From NCBI GenBank assembly GCA_009377375.1, contig WHUE01000002.1:1-32630 (forward strand): a stretch of 32,630 bases of DNA. Reading direction: 5' to 3'. Shown piece after piece: positions 12,554 to 20,247 of this stretch (its first letter is position 1; each line of letters starts with the position of its first letter). Under the pieces are notes generated by a model. The model was not told where the DNA came from, did not search any database, and worked only from the letters and a program-made list of their open reading frames with translations. Position numbers and translations under genes: made by a program. Source of the DNA: Alphaproteobacteria bacterium. Its GTDB lineage: Bacteria; Pseudomonadota; Alphaproteobacteria; MPNO01; UBA2964.

Positions 12554-13459
12554 TTACGTCGCAGTCCCTTGCGCCGGCGGCGCAGTGGATCCGGATCGGG
12601 ATGCATCCGGGGCAGTTTCCTTCACGACAACGGCCCGCAGCTGGTCCAGCGCGGACGCGATCAGGTCGTTATCCTCCTTCACGGCCCAGACGACGTAAGC
12701 CGGAAGCGGAAAATCTGGCGCGCCGTGGCAGGGCTGCAGCCGCCCGTTGTCCAGGTACGGCCGCACGAGCCGCTCGGGAAAATAGCCCGAGCCGCCGGAC
12801 GCGAGGATATGCTGAAGGCCGAGCCACCCTATATTCGCGGCCAGCCCCGGCCCGGCGAAGTCGGGGAAGCTGGCGTTGTGCTTGGCGTGGAACTCCGGCC
12901 CCCAGTCCACCAGAACATAACCCTCGTCGGGCTGCGAGCCGGTCCCTGTTCCGGTGGTCACCAGAATCAGCCGTTCTTCGAGCAGTTGTTCGACTTTGAG
13001 GCCGGGCCGGCTTTGCGGCGTGTACATGACGCCGATATCGAGTCTGCCTTCGACCAGACCCTGCATCAGGTCGGACTCGAATCCGATCTCGGCACGGAAC
13101 GAAACGTCAGGCGCCTCTTCTCGCATAAGGGGAAGCCACTTCAGCAGCAGGTTTTCCCACAGGCCGATACGTGCGCCTATCGCCAGAGCGGCACGGAAAC
13201 TGCGCGGGACGCCGACGTCCTGGCGCGCCTGTTCGACGGTGCGCACGAGCGTCAATGCGTGCTTCTGAAACTCGCGCCCCGCCGGTGTAAGGGCCGTTCC
13301 CGCCTTGTTTCTGATGAACAGCCTGCAGCCCAGCAACTCCTCGAGCAACTTTATCCGCGCGCTCACCGTCGATTGAGTCAGATGAAGCCGCTCGGACGCC
13401 TTTATGAAGTTTCCTGCGGCGATGACGGTGAGGAACGTGCGGGCGAGTTCCGTATCCAC
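12554..13459 (-). CDS. LysR-family transcriptional regulator
   Basis: This 301-aa LTTR has a winged helix-turn-helix in residues 2-60 (FIKASERLHLTQSTVSARIK as recognition region, LEELLGCRLFIRN as wing) and an inducer-binding domain from about residue 90. The start is GTG at 13459, with GGAG six bases upstream on the minus strand. It lies upstream of the ornithine cyclodeaminase-family gene in the same direction and is divergent from a four-gene operon starting at 13650. The 190-bp intergenic region carries a strong LysR-type operator, so autoregulation and control of the divergent operon are likely. The Pro/Ser/Thr-rich C-terminal tail (last 20 residues) is probably disordered. Confidence 0.95.
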   Translation of the reverse strand: MDTELARTFLTVIAAGNFIKASERLHLTQSTVSARIKLLEELLGCRLFIRNKAGTALTPAGREFQKHALTLVRTVEQARQDVGVPRSFRAALAIGARIGLWENLLLKWLPLMREEAPDVSFRAEIGFESDLMQGLVEGRLDIGVMYTPQSRPGLKVEQLLEERLILVTTGTGTGSQPDEGYVLVDWGPEFHAKHNASFPDFAGPGLAANIGWLGLQHILASGGSGYFPERLVRPYLDNGRLQPCHGAPDFPLPAYVVWAVKEDNDLIASALDQLRAVVVKETAPDASRSGSTAPPAQGTAT

Positions 13460-13493
13460 GACTGCTCCGTGAGGTCATTGGAACCCCATAGTA

Positions 13494-13526
13494 ATATCGA
13501 AAATTACGATATAAACACCGAAAATT
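13494..13526. promoter_or_regulatory. LysR-type operator: palindromic T-N11-A site plus second half-site 21 bp away
   Basis: ATATCG (13494-13499) and CGATAT (13507-13512) form a perfect inverted repeat around AAAATTA, with T13497 and A13509 exactly 11 bases apart (T-N11-A). CGAAAATT at 13498-13505 recurs at 13519-13526, a 21-bp offset or two helical turns, as expected for recognition and activation sites bound by one LTTR tetramer. It is an AT-rich island 35 bp upstream of the LysR start and about 125 bp before the divergent operon. Confidence 0.75.
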
Positions 13527-13649
13527 TATCGTTTGGAAAAATCAACCGCGTCCATAATCTAAGGTTCATAGCGCAACCTTCACACCGACACGAGGGACGT
13601 GCGGTCGGCAGGGCGCGCCGGTCCACCGACAGGACGAAGGAGACGCGTC

Positions 13650-13793
13650 ATGACCCAGGCAATCCTGCACACGGTGTTCGAATGGGCCTTCGCTTTAGGT
13701 ATGGCGGGATTCGTGCTGTCGCTGGTGTTCGGCTGGGCAGCAGGGCTGCTCGACGAGGTGGAGCTGACGCGCCGCAGCGGGGACAGCTTATGA
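13650..13793 (+). CDS. Small single-span membrane protein, first gene of a coupled operon
   Basis: This 47-aa peptide has one hydrophobic helix of about 22 residues (FALGMAGFVLSLVFGWAAGL) and a charged C-terminus (DEVELTRR). The ATG at 13650 has GAAGGA at 13636-13641. The stop TGA (13791-13793) overlaps the ATG at 13790 of the next gene, a sign of translational coupling. No family is recognised. Its short length, clear RBS and coupling argue that it is real. It is divergent from the LysR gene, across the LysR operator. Confidence 0.65.
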   Translation: MTQAILHTVFEWAFALGMAGFVLSLVFGWAAGLLDEVELTRRSGDSL

Positions 13794-14131
13794 TGCCGCA
13801 TTCGCCGAAATTCGTCCTGCTCGAGTTTCCGCGCCAGCGGCCGGCGCTCGATCCCGATGGTTCTGCGAATGCCCTCGCGCTTCGTCACGGACGACGCGTC
13901 GCCTCCGTCGGCACGGGCATTGCGCGCGGTGCCCCCGAAGCCGCTGCGGAGAAGACGATGGCGCCGGGTGCAGAAGGACCGGTGGCTCGTCGATCTCCGC
14001 TCTGGCGCATGATTGTGACGACCGACTACTGGAGTCCTCCGCGTTCGAAGCTGGAAGGAACGTGTCAGCGGGCATTTGCCGTTTTCCTGGCGTTTGTTCT
14101 TGCCGCCGTGCTCGGGGCGGTGGGGTTCTGA
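13790..14131 (+). CDS. Hypothetical protein with C-terminal membrane anchor
   Basis: This is a 113-aa protein starting at ATG 13790 (a second ATG follows at 13793), overlapping the previous stop. It is Ala/Arg/Pro-rich and probably disordered through residue 70. It then has PLWRMIVTTDYWSPPRSKLE and a C-terminal hydrophobic helix (FAVFLAFVLAAVLGAVGF). The frame stays open far upstream, but the coupled start is the best supported. The TGA at 14129-14131 is 7 bp from the next ATG. The function is unknown. As a tail-anchored partner of the preceding 47-aa peptide it could form a small membrane complex; this is inferred. Confidence 0.6.
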   Translation: MMPHSPKFVLLEFPRQRPALDPDGSANALALRHGRRVASVGTGIARGAPEAAAEKTMAPGAEGPVARRSPLWRMIVTTDYWSPPRSKLEGTCQRAFAVFLAFVLAAVLGAVGF

Positions 14132-14138
14132 CTGGGCG

Positions 14139-14792
14139 ATGACGATCGGATTGAAACGAGCCTCTGGCGACGGTGGAGACGCGGCTCTCCATGAGACGAA
14201 GACGTGGCCAGAGGTAAACGAATGGCGGCGCGGCACGCGCCGCGCGCTTCTGGCGCAGCGCATGGCGTTGCCGCGGCTGGAGCGGGAGAATGCCCGATTC
14301 GCCATTGTCGAGGAACTCCGAAAGCGCTTCGACGATTTGCGTAGCGGCTGCGTGGGCATCTACTGGCCGTTCAAAGGCGAGATCGATGTTCGCAGGGCCG
14401 TTGGCGCGAGGTGCCGTACGTCCTTGCCGGTGGTTGTCAGACGCGGCGAGCCGCTCGAATTCTGGTTATGGCGTCACGGCACGGAATTGCAGCCCGGGGT
14501 ATGGAACATTCCTGTCCCCGCCACGAGGGAAGTTGTCCATCCTTCGATCCTGCTCGTACCCTTGCTCGGCTTCGACATAGACGGTTACCGCCTGGGGTAC
14601 GGCGGCGGTTACTACGATCGGACGGTCGCGACGATGATGCCGCGCCCGCTTCTAATCGGCATCGGCATCGAGGCAGGGCGCATCGAGACGATTTGCCCCC
14701 AGCCGCACGACATTCCGATGGATGCCATCGTGACGGAGGCCGGATTCAAGTGGATTCAAGCCAAACGTCAGCCGGAGAAAAGCGCCGAATGA
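14139..14792 (+). CDS. fthC: 5-formyltetrahydrofolate cyclo-ligase
   Basis: This 217-aa enzyme performs ATP-dependent conversion of 5-formyl-THF to 5,10-methenyl-THF in the cytosol, recycling a folate that inhibits one-carbon enzymes. Evidence: the family signature LGYGGGYYDRT (about residues 153-163), GIYWPFKGEID near residue 70, LVPLLGFD, and a C-terminal CPQPHDIPMDAIVTE. An N-terminal basic block RRGTRRALLAQR resembles the phosphate-contacting start of the family. The ATG at 14139 follows the previous stop by 7 bp. The stop TGA at 14790-14792 overlaps the next ATG (ATGA). The setting, between membrane proteins and a ferritin-like protein rather than beside zapA/6S RNA, suggests a specialised second copy; this is inference. 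Confidence 0.92.
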   Translation: MTIGLKRASGDGGDAALHETKTWPEVNEWRRGTRRALLAQRMALPRLERENARFAIVEELRKRFDDLRSGCVGIYWPFKGEIDVRRAVGARCRTSLPVVVRRGEPLEFWLWRHGTELQPGVWNIPVPATREVVHPSILLVPLLGFDIDGYRLGYGGGYYDRTVATMMPRPLLIGIGIEAGRIETICPQPHDIPMDAIVTEAGFKWIQAKRQPEKSAE

Positions 14793-15349
14793 GCGGTTTC
14801 AGACAGAAATCCGACCCGCCGCGCGATAGGAGCGCGTCTGTGGATTCCAGCCTGGAGAACGAGGGAGGGCCGGCCGCGAGCAGCCCTTCCTTCGCGTCGT
14901 CATGTTTCCGGGACGAGGTCCTCTCCTTCCTCAACGAGCTCCTTGAGGGCGAGCGTGCCGGCGCCAAGGGGGTGGGGGAAATGAGCAAACGGCTCGCTCC
15001 GTCGGACATTCAGATGACGCTGCGCGACATAGCCAGGGATGAAGCGCGATTTTGTCTTATGTTGACGCGCCATATCGAGCGGTTGGGCGCGCAACCGCGC
15101 CGGGACGTCGGCGCATTCTATCAAAAGCTGGTGGCCGAAGAGACGTTCGCCGGCCGGCTTTGCCTGCTTCAACGAGGGCAGGGCTGGGTAGTTCGAAAAC
15201 TGCGCGATGTACTGCCGCGCATCCGCGACGAATCTCTACAGGCCGACTTGGAAGACATGCTCGAAGTCCATGAGCGGAATATCGCACGTTGCGCCGCCGC
15301 CGCCCGTGATGGGCGCACGGCGCGTGATCGTGACGACTCTGCGAGATAG
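14789..15349 (+). CDS. DUF6306-type ferritin-like helical protein
   Basis: This 186-aa protein starts at ATG 14789, overlapping the fthC stop by ATGA. After a disordered Ser-rich N-terminus (1-40), it is all-helical with the pattern I associate with DUF6306: FLNELLEGERAGAKG, IARDEARFCLMLTRHIERLG, GAFYQKL, LLQRGQGWVVRKLRDVLPRI and LEDMLEVHERNIARC. Helix-borne Glu/His sets (E-GER, DEARF, EVHE) suit a four-helix ferritin-like bundle that could bind a diiron centre, though metal binding is unproven. It ends the operon. The coupling to folate cyclo-ligase implies a role in one-carbon or formyl-folate metabolism, but no reaction can be assigned. The family name is from memory. Confidence 0.75.
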   Translation: MSGFRQKSDPPRDRSASVDSSLENEGGPAASSPSFASSCFRDEVLSFLNELLEGERAGAKGVGEMSKRLAPSDIQMTLRDIARDEARFCLMLTRHIERLGAQPRRDVGAFYQKLVAEETFAGRLCLLQRGQGWVVRKLRDVLPRIRDESLQADLEDMLEVHERNIARCAAAARDGRTARDRDDSAR

Positions 15350-15559
15350 AGGCAGTATGCCGGCACTCTTGTCGCTCGCGCTCATTATCGCTTCCACCCA
15401 CGACCCCGCCAGGAGCGCCGTGTGCATTGGCTGTGGGCCGCATCCCCGAGGAGGTAGCGCCGCGCCGTGCTATTGTCGAAGTGGCTTCCTCCTCGAAATC
15501 GCCCACCTTCTCGCCCTGAGCGGCTTCACGCAGGATAGTGGGCCTGACGCCCGTTACGC
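15350..15559. other. Convergent intergenic region
   Basis: These 210 bp lie between the 3' ends of the DUF6306-type gene and the Bug-type gene. Only a short stem, GGGC-N5-GCCC (15540-15552), was seen. I see no gene and no convincing terminator. Confidence 0.3.
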
Positions 15560-16582
15560 CTACTGGCGCATGGCCCGCACCGCGTGGTCGACGATCTCCT
15601 TCGGCGCATCGACCATCTCGCGAAGCGCCGCCTCGGTGTCCTTACCGTCCATCGGGTCGATCAGCAACTTCGTTCGCTCTGCGTCCGCCCTTAGCGCGTC
15701 GGAGTGCGCAGCCGCCCAGAAAGCCTGGCGCAGCATGTCCACTCGATCTTCCGGCACACCCGGAGGGGCGACGAAGGTGCGGCCGAACTCGGTCGGCCGA
15801 AAGATGAAGGCCAGGAGCTGCCTCTGCTCATCGTTTTGCGCAAGGTCGTGCACGACCGGCGCATCCCCGAAGATCGGGTGCGGCTTTGAGCCGAACTGCA
15901 CAATCGGCACGAATACGCCTTTGTCGATATTCTGCTTCTGGCGGCCCATCGCCAACGAGGCCCAGAACGCGCAGTAGACGTCGATCTCGCCGGTCTCCAT
16001 GGCAAAGTGTGCCGTATCGCTCCCCGTATAGCCGGGAACAATCTTGAGTTTGAGCCCCAGGAGATTCTTGAGCGCGACGGGAGTCTGCATGTCCATCGAG
16101 CTCGGACCGGTTGTCCCCACCACGATCTCCCGGTTCTCCGCCTCCCGGATGCTTTTGACGCCGGACCGGCCCGAGGCGACGCAGGAATTGAAGTCGCGCG
16201 ACAGGCTGCCGAGCCAGTTGAACTTCTCGACTTCCCAGCGGGCGTCCTTGTTGCCCAGCAGCGGCTCGATGACGAGGGTCGGCTGGATCGTCATGATGAC
16301 CGTTCCGTCCTTGGGAGCGGCGGTATAGACGTAGTTCGCGGACCTCAGCCCCCCCGCACCCGGCATATTCTGCACGATCACGTTCGGTTTGCCGGGCAGG
16401 TGCCCTCCGAGATGTCGCGCCATGAAGCGTCCGTAGACATCGGCGCCGCCCCCAGCGCCGTAGCCGACGACGATCGTGACCGTCTTGCCCTTGTAGAAAT
16501 CGGAGGCGGCCTCGGCGCCTCCAGACTGCAGCAGTGACACGGCCACGAGCGAGGCGAAAGCCGTAAAGCCCGACAGTTTCAT
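15560..16582 (-). CDS. Bug-family (TTT-type) periplasmic substrate-binding protein A
   Basis: This 340-aa tripartite tricarboxylate transporter receptor protein would bind a small carboxylate in the periplasm. The signal peptide is residues 1-26 (hydrophobic AFASLVAVSLL, cleavage near AEA-AS). The mature start SDFYKGKTVTIVVGYGAGGG and QNMPGAGGLRSANYVY are Bug-family hallmarks. The ATG at 16582 has GGGAGG five bases upstream on the minus strand. It is divergent from the first MlaC-like gene across 190 bp. No TctA or TctB membrane subunit is in the window, so it is an orphan receptor. Its closest relative here is the interrupted gene at 24327-25358 (shared KPHP...GDAPVV and DAERTKLLIDP). Confidence 0.93.
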   Translation of the reverse strand: MKLSGFTAFASLVAVSLLQSGGAEAASDFYKGKTVTIVVGYGAGGGADVYGRFMARHLGGHLPGKPNVIVQNMPGAGGLRSANYVYTAAPKDGTVIMTIQPTLVIEPLLGNKDARWEVEKFNWLGSLSRDFNSCVASGRSGVKSIREAENREIVVGTTGPSSMDMQTPVALKNLLGLKLKIVPGYTGSDTAHFAMETGEIDVYCAFWASLAMGRQKQNIDKGVFVPIVQFGSKPHPIFGDAPVVHDLAQNDEQRQLLAFIFRPTEFGRTFVAPPGVPEDRVDMLRQAFWAAAHSDALRADAERTKLLIDPMDGKDTEAALREMVDAPKEIVDHAVRAMRQ

Positions 16583-16616
16583 GTTGGCCTCCCAAGGTGA
16601 TGTGAATTGGCGCTTC

Positions 16617-17409
16617 CGGATACTGCAATTCCGACCTCACGGTAGCGGACCCCGACTGTTTTAGAAACCGGGCACGAAATGGTCACGGGTGCGATCGGTC
16701 GCCAACGGGTTTAACGGGCGCTTGTGGTGGGGCGGCTCGCCGTGGCCGCCGCGAAACAAGAGGCGAAATTCCGATGACATACAAGTCCTGCTGGAGAGCG
16801 CCACTGCTCGCGCTTGGCCTCGTCGTGGTGTTTAATCCGGGGAGTGGAGCTTTCGCTGACGGCCTTGGCACACCACGCGCGACGGTTGAGGCATTTCAGG
16901 AAAGCCTGGCCGATGTGATGAAGCGCGCCCACGAACTCGGGGCAAAAGGGCGTCACGATGCGCTCTCGCCGGTTATCGGTAACACGTTCGACATCGAGGT
17001 CATGGCGCGGACGGTGACGCGGCCACACTGGGAGCGCGCAACGCAGGAGCAGCGGACCCGCCTGGTCAAAGCTTCTCATCGGATGATGGCGGCCACCGTG
17101 GCTGCTCTCTTCGGTCACCAGGAGGGAGCTACCTTCTCGGTTTTGCGGGAACGGACGACGAACGGACGCGTGGTGCTGGTGGACGCGCACATCAATCAGC
17201 CCGAGAAGAAGCCGATTGCCGTCACCTACGTCGCCGCGCCGAAGGAACGACGCTGGTGGCTCATCGATGTCGTATTCGATCATGGGATCAGCGAGCTTGC
17301 CACCCGCAGGTCCGAGTACCAGGGGCTGCTGGCGTCGGGCGGGATCGAAAAACTGATCGACGCGCTGGAGCAGCAGGCTGACCGGGTTCTGCCAAGACAG
17401 CAGAAGTAG
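16617..17409 (+). repeat. Segmental duplication, copy A (MlaC-like gene plus upstream DNA)
   Basis: This segment matches 23157-23959 across upstream DNA and the whole gene. A block about 75 bp long (16617-16690 versus 23157-23231) includes 23 identical bases (16668-16690 versus 23209-23231). Both then carry TTTAACGGG and an AAGAGG RBS ahead of genes of identical length. The intervening 60-80 bp is diverged. Confidence 0.85.
16774..17409 (+). CDS. MlaC/Ttg2D-family phospholipid-binding-like protein, copy A
   Basis: This 211-aa exported protein has an N-terminal signal (WRAPLLALGLVVVFNPGSG, cleavage near FAD-G). The mature part carries the MlaC-family pattern: TPRATVEAFQESL, VMKRAHELGAKGRHDALSP, NTFDIEVMARTVTRPHW and QRTRLVKASHRM, followed by a beta-sheet domain and a C-terminal helix (LIDALEQQADRVL). 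MlaC proteins shuttle phospholipid between membranes; the related HpnM is in hopanoid clusters. Neither Mla ABC genes nor hpn genes are adjacent, so it acts alone or with distant partners. The ATG at 16774 has AAGAGG about 10 bases upstream. It is near-duplicated at 23324. Regulation through the shared upstream block is probable. Confidence 0.88.
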   Translation: MTYKSCWRAPLLALGLVVVFNPGSGAFADGLGTPRATVEAFQESLADVMKRAHELGAKGRHDALSPVIGNTFDIEVMARTVTRPHWERATQEQRTRLVKASHRMMAATVAALFGHQEGATFSVLRERTTNGRVVLVDAHINQPEKKPIAVTYVAAPKERRWWLIDVVFDHGISELATRRSEYQGLLASGGIEKLIDALEQQADRVLPRQQK

Positions 17410-17521
17410 AAGCTCGCAGAGCTGTCAGCGTCGGTTCTACTGTGTGATCAAGGCGGCCGTGCCCGGGTCTTCGCCCGAACGTCGTGCCGGAATCGCTCCG
17501 CCAGCGCCGCCGCACAGCCAG

Positions 17522-17557
17522 CGGTGCAGGCGGCCCACCAGCCTACCGCCTGCACCG
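17522..17557. terminator. Strong hairpin between convergent MlaC-like and Bug genes
   Basis: CGGTGCAGGCGG (17522-17533) and CCGCCTGCACCG (17546-17557) form a perfect 12-bp stem with a 12-nt loop. It lies between the stops of the plus-strand MlaC-like gene and the minus-strand Bug gene, as expected for a bidirectional terminator. There is no clear T run on either side. Confidence 0.6.
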
Positions 17558-17622
17558 TTGCAAGCAACATGCCCTCGAATAAGTGGCTTCATCGGAATGA
17601 CGAAGGAACCACGTGCGTCAGG

Positions 17623-18651
17623 CTATTTCGCTTTCAAGGCTGCTTTCACGCGATCGAGGACTCGCTGCGGCGTGGAGATCAGTTCGTTCACGTCTTTCTG
17701 CACCGCCAGCCCCGCGGTGGGGTTGAGGTCCATGTTTCGTTCCGCTGCCTCTTTTTGATACTGCGGATCTTCCACGGTAGCGTCGAACGCGGCTCTCAGC
17801 GCGGCAAGGCGATCGGCGGGCACCTCCGGCGGCGCCAGAATGGAGCGGCCAATGTTGTCGCTCAGGGTGAGGAAGCGAAGAACTTCTCGCTGTTCCTCAT
17901 TTTCAGCCAGCTCGAGGACGGTAGGGACATCGGGAATCTGCGGCGCCCGCTTCGCTGCGACCTGGGCGAGGAACCGGACCTTGCTCTCCTTCAACCACTC
18001 CGGCCTGAGGCCTTTCAAGCTGCCATAGACGGTCGAAACGCCGTGGACCTCCCCCGATTCCACTGCGAGCAGCATCTTTGACATGCCACTGTAACCGGTA
18101 ATTACGCGAAATTTCGTCCCCAGTACGTGATTGATCACCGTCGGGAAGATGTAGGTTTCGGCGCCAACTCCGGAGGATGCCATAAGCGTCTCATGCTTCC
18201 GGACATCGGCGAAGGAGTTCGCGGGTGCGGTGTGCCAGACGGTCAGTACGCCGGGCGCATCCACCATGCTTCCGATCCAGTTGAACTTCGAAGCGTCGTA
18301 TCGGACAGCGGCGGTGCCCAACACCTGCGCCATCGCTACTGGTTTCAGAGGCACGAGCAGCGCCGTGCCATCTTTGGGCGCTACGGTGTAAACGTAGTTA
18401 GCGGCCTTCGCGCCTCCGGCTCCAGGCATGCCCTGAACGATAACGGTCGGGTTGCCCGGAATATGGCGCGATATGTGCCGCGCGAGGTGGCGAGCGTATA
18501 GGTCATACGCTCCCGACGACACCGATACATGAACCGTTATCGTTTCGCCCTTATAGAAATCGGAAACCGATTCACCGGCTGCTGGGCCGCATAGGGCAAC
18601 GGATACTGACAATCCAACGCTGAACAAAGCACCAATTCGACTTCTATACAT
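17623..18651 (-). CDS. Bug-family (TTT-type) periplasmic substrate-binding protein B
   Basis: This 342-aa orphan TTT receptor has a signal peptide (IGALFSVGLSVSVALCGPAAG), then the family start SDFYKGETITVHVSVSSGA and QGMPGAGGAKAANYVYTVAP. The glycine-rich first loop is altered from the usual GxGGG to SSGAYD, suggesting a different ligand from Bug A and C. The C-terminal helix TPQRVLDRVKAALKAK is complete. I choose the ATG at 18651 (MYRSRIG) because AGGAGA lies immediately upstream on the minus strand; an ATG 15 bases farther upstream (18666) has no RBS. It converges with MlaC-like copy A and is divergent from the CoA-transferase gene across 381 bp. Confidence 0.92.
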   Translation of the reverse strand: MYRSRIGALFSVGLSVSVALCGPAAGESVSDFYKGETITVHVSVSSGAYDLYARHLARHISRHIPGNPTVIVQGMPGAGGAKAANYVYTVAPKDGTALLVPLKPVAMAQVLGTAAVRYDASKFNWIGSMVDAPGVLTVWHTAPANSFADVRKHETLMASSGVGAETYIFPTVINHVLGTKFRVITGYSGMSKMLLAVESGEVHGVSTVYGSLKGLRPEWLKESKVRFLAQVAAKRAPQIPDVPTVLELAENEEQREVLRFLTLSDNIGRSILAPPEVPADRLAALRAAFDATVEDPQYQKEAAERNMDLNPTAGLAVQKDVNELISTPQRVLDRVKAALKAK

Positions 18652-19032
18652 GATTCTCCTGCACATTCTTTTCTAGGGACGTATTGTTAGCGGTCGGAAT
18701 CCATGACGATTTAATTCCAGACCGGTTCCAGACATCATAAGCCACTCCATCGTCTCCGAGAAGGGGTATGGCGATATGACACCAACTCCGGTCGGCTGTC
18801 GTTACGACCACGCCCGGTGCGGCGCCGCTGATCGGCCGAGCATGAGACGCTGGGTGAGGTGTGGCAGTACGGGCTGAGTGAGTGAGCAGAAGGCTTTAGC
18901 GACCAGCCGCCCTGCCACGCGTCCGCTAGCTAGCGGGTCTGGCGCCGACGGATGCCAACGCGTTATGGTCCTGCCACCGTCGGTCTGGGCCGAATGTCCA
19001 GACGGTAAACCTTGCATCGGTAATGAGAGTAT
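18652..19032. other. Divergent intergenic region between Bug B and the CoA-transferase gene
   Basis: These 381 bp must hold the promoters for the minus-strand Bug gene and the plus-strand catabolic cluster. The part next to Bug B (about 18660-18720) is relatively AT-rich. I see no gene, no strong palindrome and no promoter pair that I would defend. Confidence 0.4.
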
Positions 19033-20247
19033 ATGACGTCAACCAGTGACATGCCTTTTTCAGGCCTGCGGGTGCTCGACCTGACCCAGGGAGTCGCAGG
19101 CCCCCACTGCACGATGCTGTTCGCACAATATGGCGCGGATGTCGTCAAGATCGAGCCGCCTGCCGGCGACTGGGCGCGGGGTTTGGGCGGCGCCTATGAA
19201 GATCTGTCCTCCCATTTCATCGCGTTTAATCGTGGAAAGCAGAGCATAGTGCTCGATCTCAAGGAGGAACGCGGCCGCGAAATTGTGCTGCAACTCGCGC
19301 GCGACGCGGACGTCGTGGTGGAGAGTTTTCGTCCCGGGGTCGTCGACCGGCTGGGTGTGGGCTACACGGACCTGCGCGCCCTCAATCCCGACGTCATCTA
19401 TGTCTCCATCAGCGGCTTCGGCCAGACCGGCCCCTACCGCGCTCGAGGGGCCGTTGACTCCATCATCCAGTCCTATACGGGGTTCATGTCGATAAACCGG
19501 AACGAGTCCGGAAAGCCGCAGAAGGTGTCGATGGTGGTAATGGATGCGATAGCCGGCTTGTATGCGTTTCAGTCCGCCACTGTAGCCCTCTACGCCCGCC
19601 TCGCCGGAGGCGGCGGTCGCTACCTCGACATCGGAATGAGCCAAGCGGGCTTTGCGTTCCAGTCGCCGAAGATCACTCAGTACGCAATGGAGAACGGCAG
19701 CCCGCCCGATGACATCTACGTGCCGATCGGGGTGTACGAGACCCGCGAAGGCTACATAAACATAAGCGCCAGACACCCTGCGCAGTTTGCGCGTCTTTGT
19801 CACGCCCTGGGGCGACCGGAGCTGGCCGCCGATCCCCGCTTTGCCAGCTACGAAGCACAGGACGAGAACGCAGATGCGCTGCGAAGCGCCCTACAGGCGG
19901 CGTTCAGTGAGAAAACGGCTGACGAGTGGGTCAACATCCTGAACGAAGCCGAAGTGCTGAACCAGAAGGTCAATGACTTTGGCGACGTGCTCGCCGATCC
20001 ACATGTCGATGCGACCGGGGCATTTGCGGAAATCGATCACGAAGTGGTCGGAAAAATTCCCCTCGCCAACATACCGGGGGCCCCGCCGATTCCCTCAGAC
20101 GGTCCACTTGCGACTGCCCCGCGGCTCGGACAGCACAGCGTTGCAATCCTGCACGCGCTGGGCCAGTCCGACCGTGAGATCGGAGAGCTTATTGCATCCG
20201 GTGTACTCGGAGCATTCGGCCGCGCTCCCGAAAGCGTCGGCGAATGA
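19033..20247 (+). CDS. Class III (CaiB/BaiF) acyl-CoA transferase
   Basis: This 404-aa family III CoA-transferase moves CoA between carboxylic acids through an aspartyl-CoA anhydride. It opens with SGLRVLDLTQGVAGPHCTML and has GADVVKIEPPAGDWARG and NRGKQSIVLDLK. The probable nucleophile is Asp171 in VVMDAIAGLYAFQ, corresponding to the conserved D-x-x-x-G position. YVSISGFGQTGPY and DIGMSQA are also typical. The length fits. The ATG at 19033 has a modest GAGAG upstream; an in-frame ATG at 19051 is an alternative. The next gene starts inside its stop (ATGA at 20244). It begins the same-strand run with GST, UbiD decarboxylase and cupin, consistent with activating a carboxylate before decarboxylation. 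Confidence 0.94.
   Translation: MTSTSDMPFSGLRVLDLTQGVAGPHCTMLFAQYGADVVKIEPPAGDWARGLGGAYEDLSSHFIAFNRGKQSIVLDLKEERGREIVLQLARDADVVVESFRPGVVDRLGVGYTDLRALNPDVIYVSISGFGQTGPYRARGAVDSIIQSYTGFMSINRNESGKPQKVSMVVMDAIAGLYAFQSATVALYARLAGGGGRYLDIGMSQAGFAFQSPKITQYAMENGSPPDDIYVPIGVYETREGYINISARHPAQFARLCHALGRPELAADPRFASYEAQDENADALRSALQAAFSEKTADEWVNILNEAEVLNQKVNDFGDVLADPHVDATGAFAEIDHEVVGKIPLANIPGAPPIPSDGPLATAPRLGQHSVAILHALGQSDREIGELIASGVLGAFGRAPESVGE

Noticed and set aside
12569-13789. Upstream extension of the frame encoding the 113-aa membrane-anchored protein
   Set aside because: The extension runs antisense through the LysR gene and its operator; the coupled ATG at 13790 is a better start.
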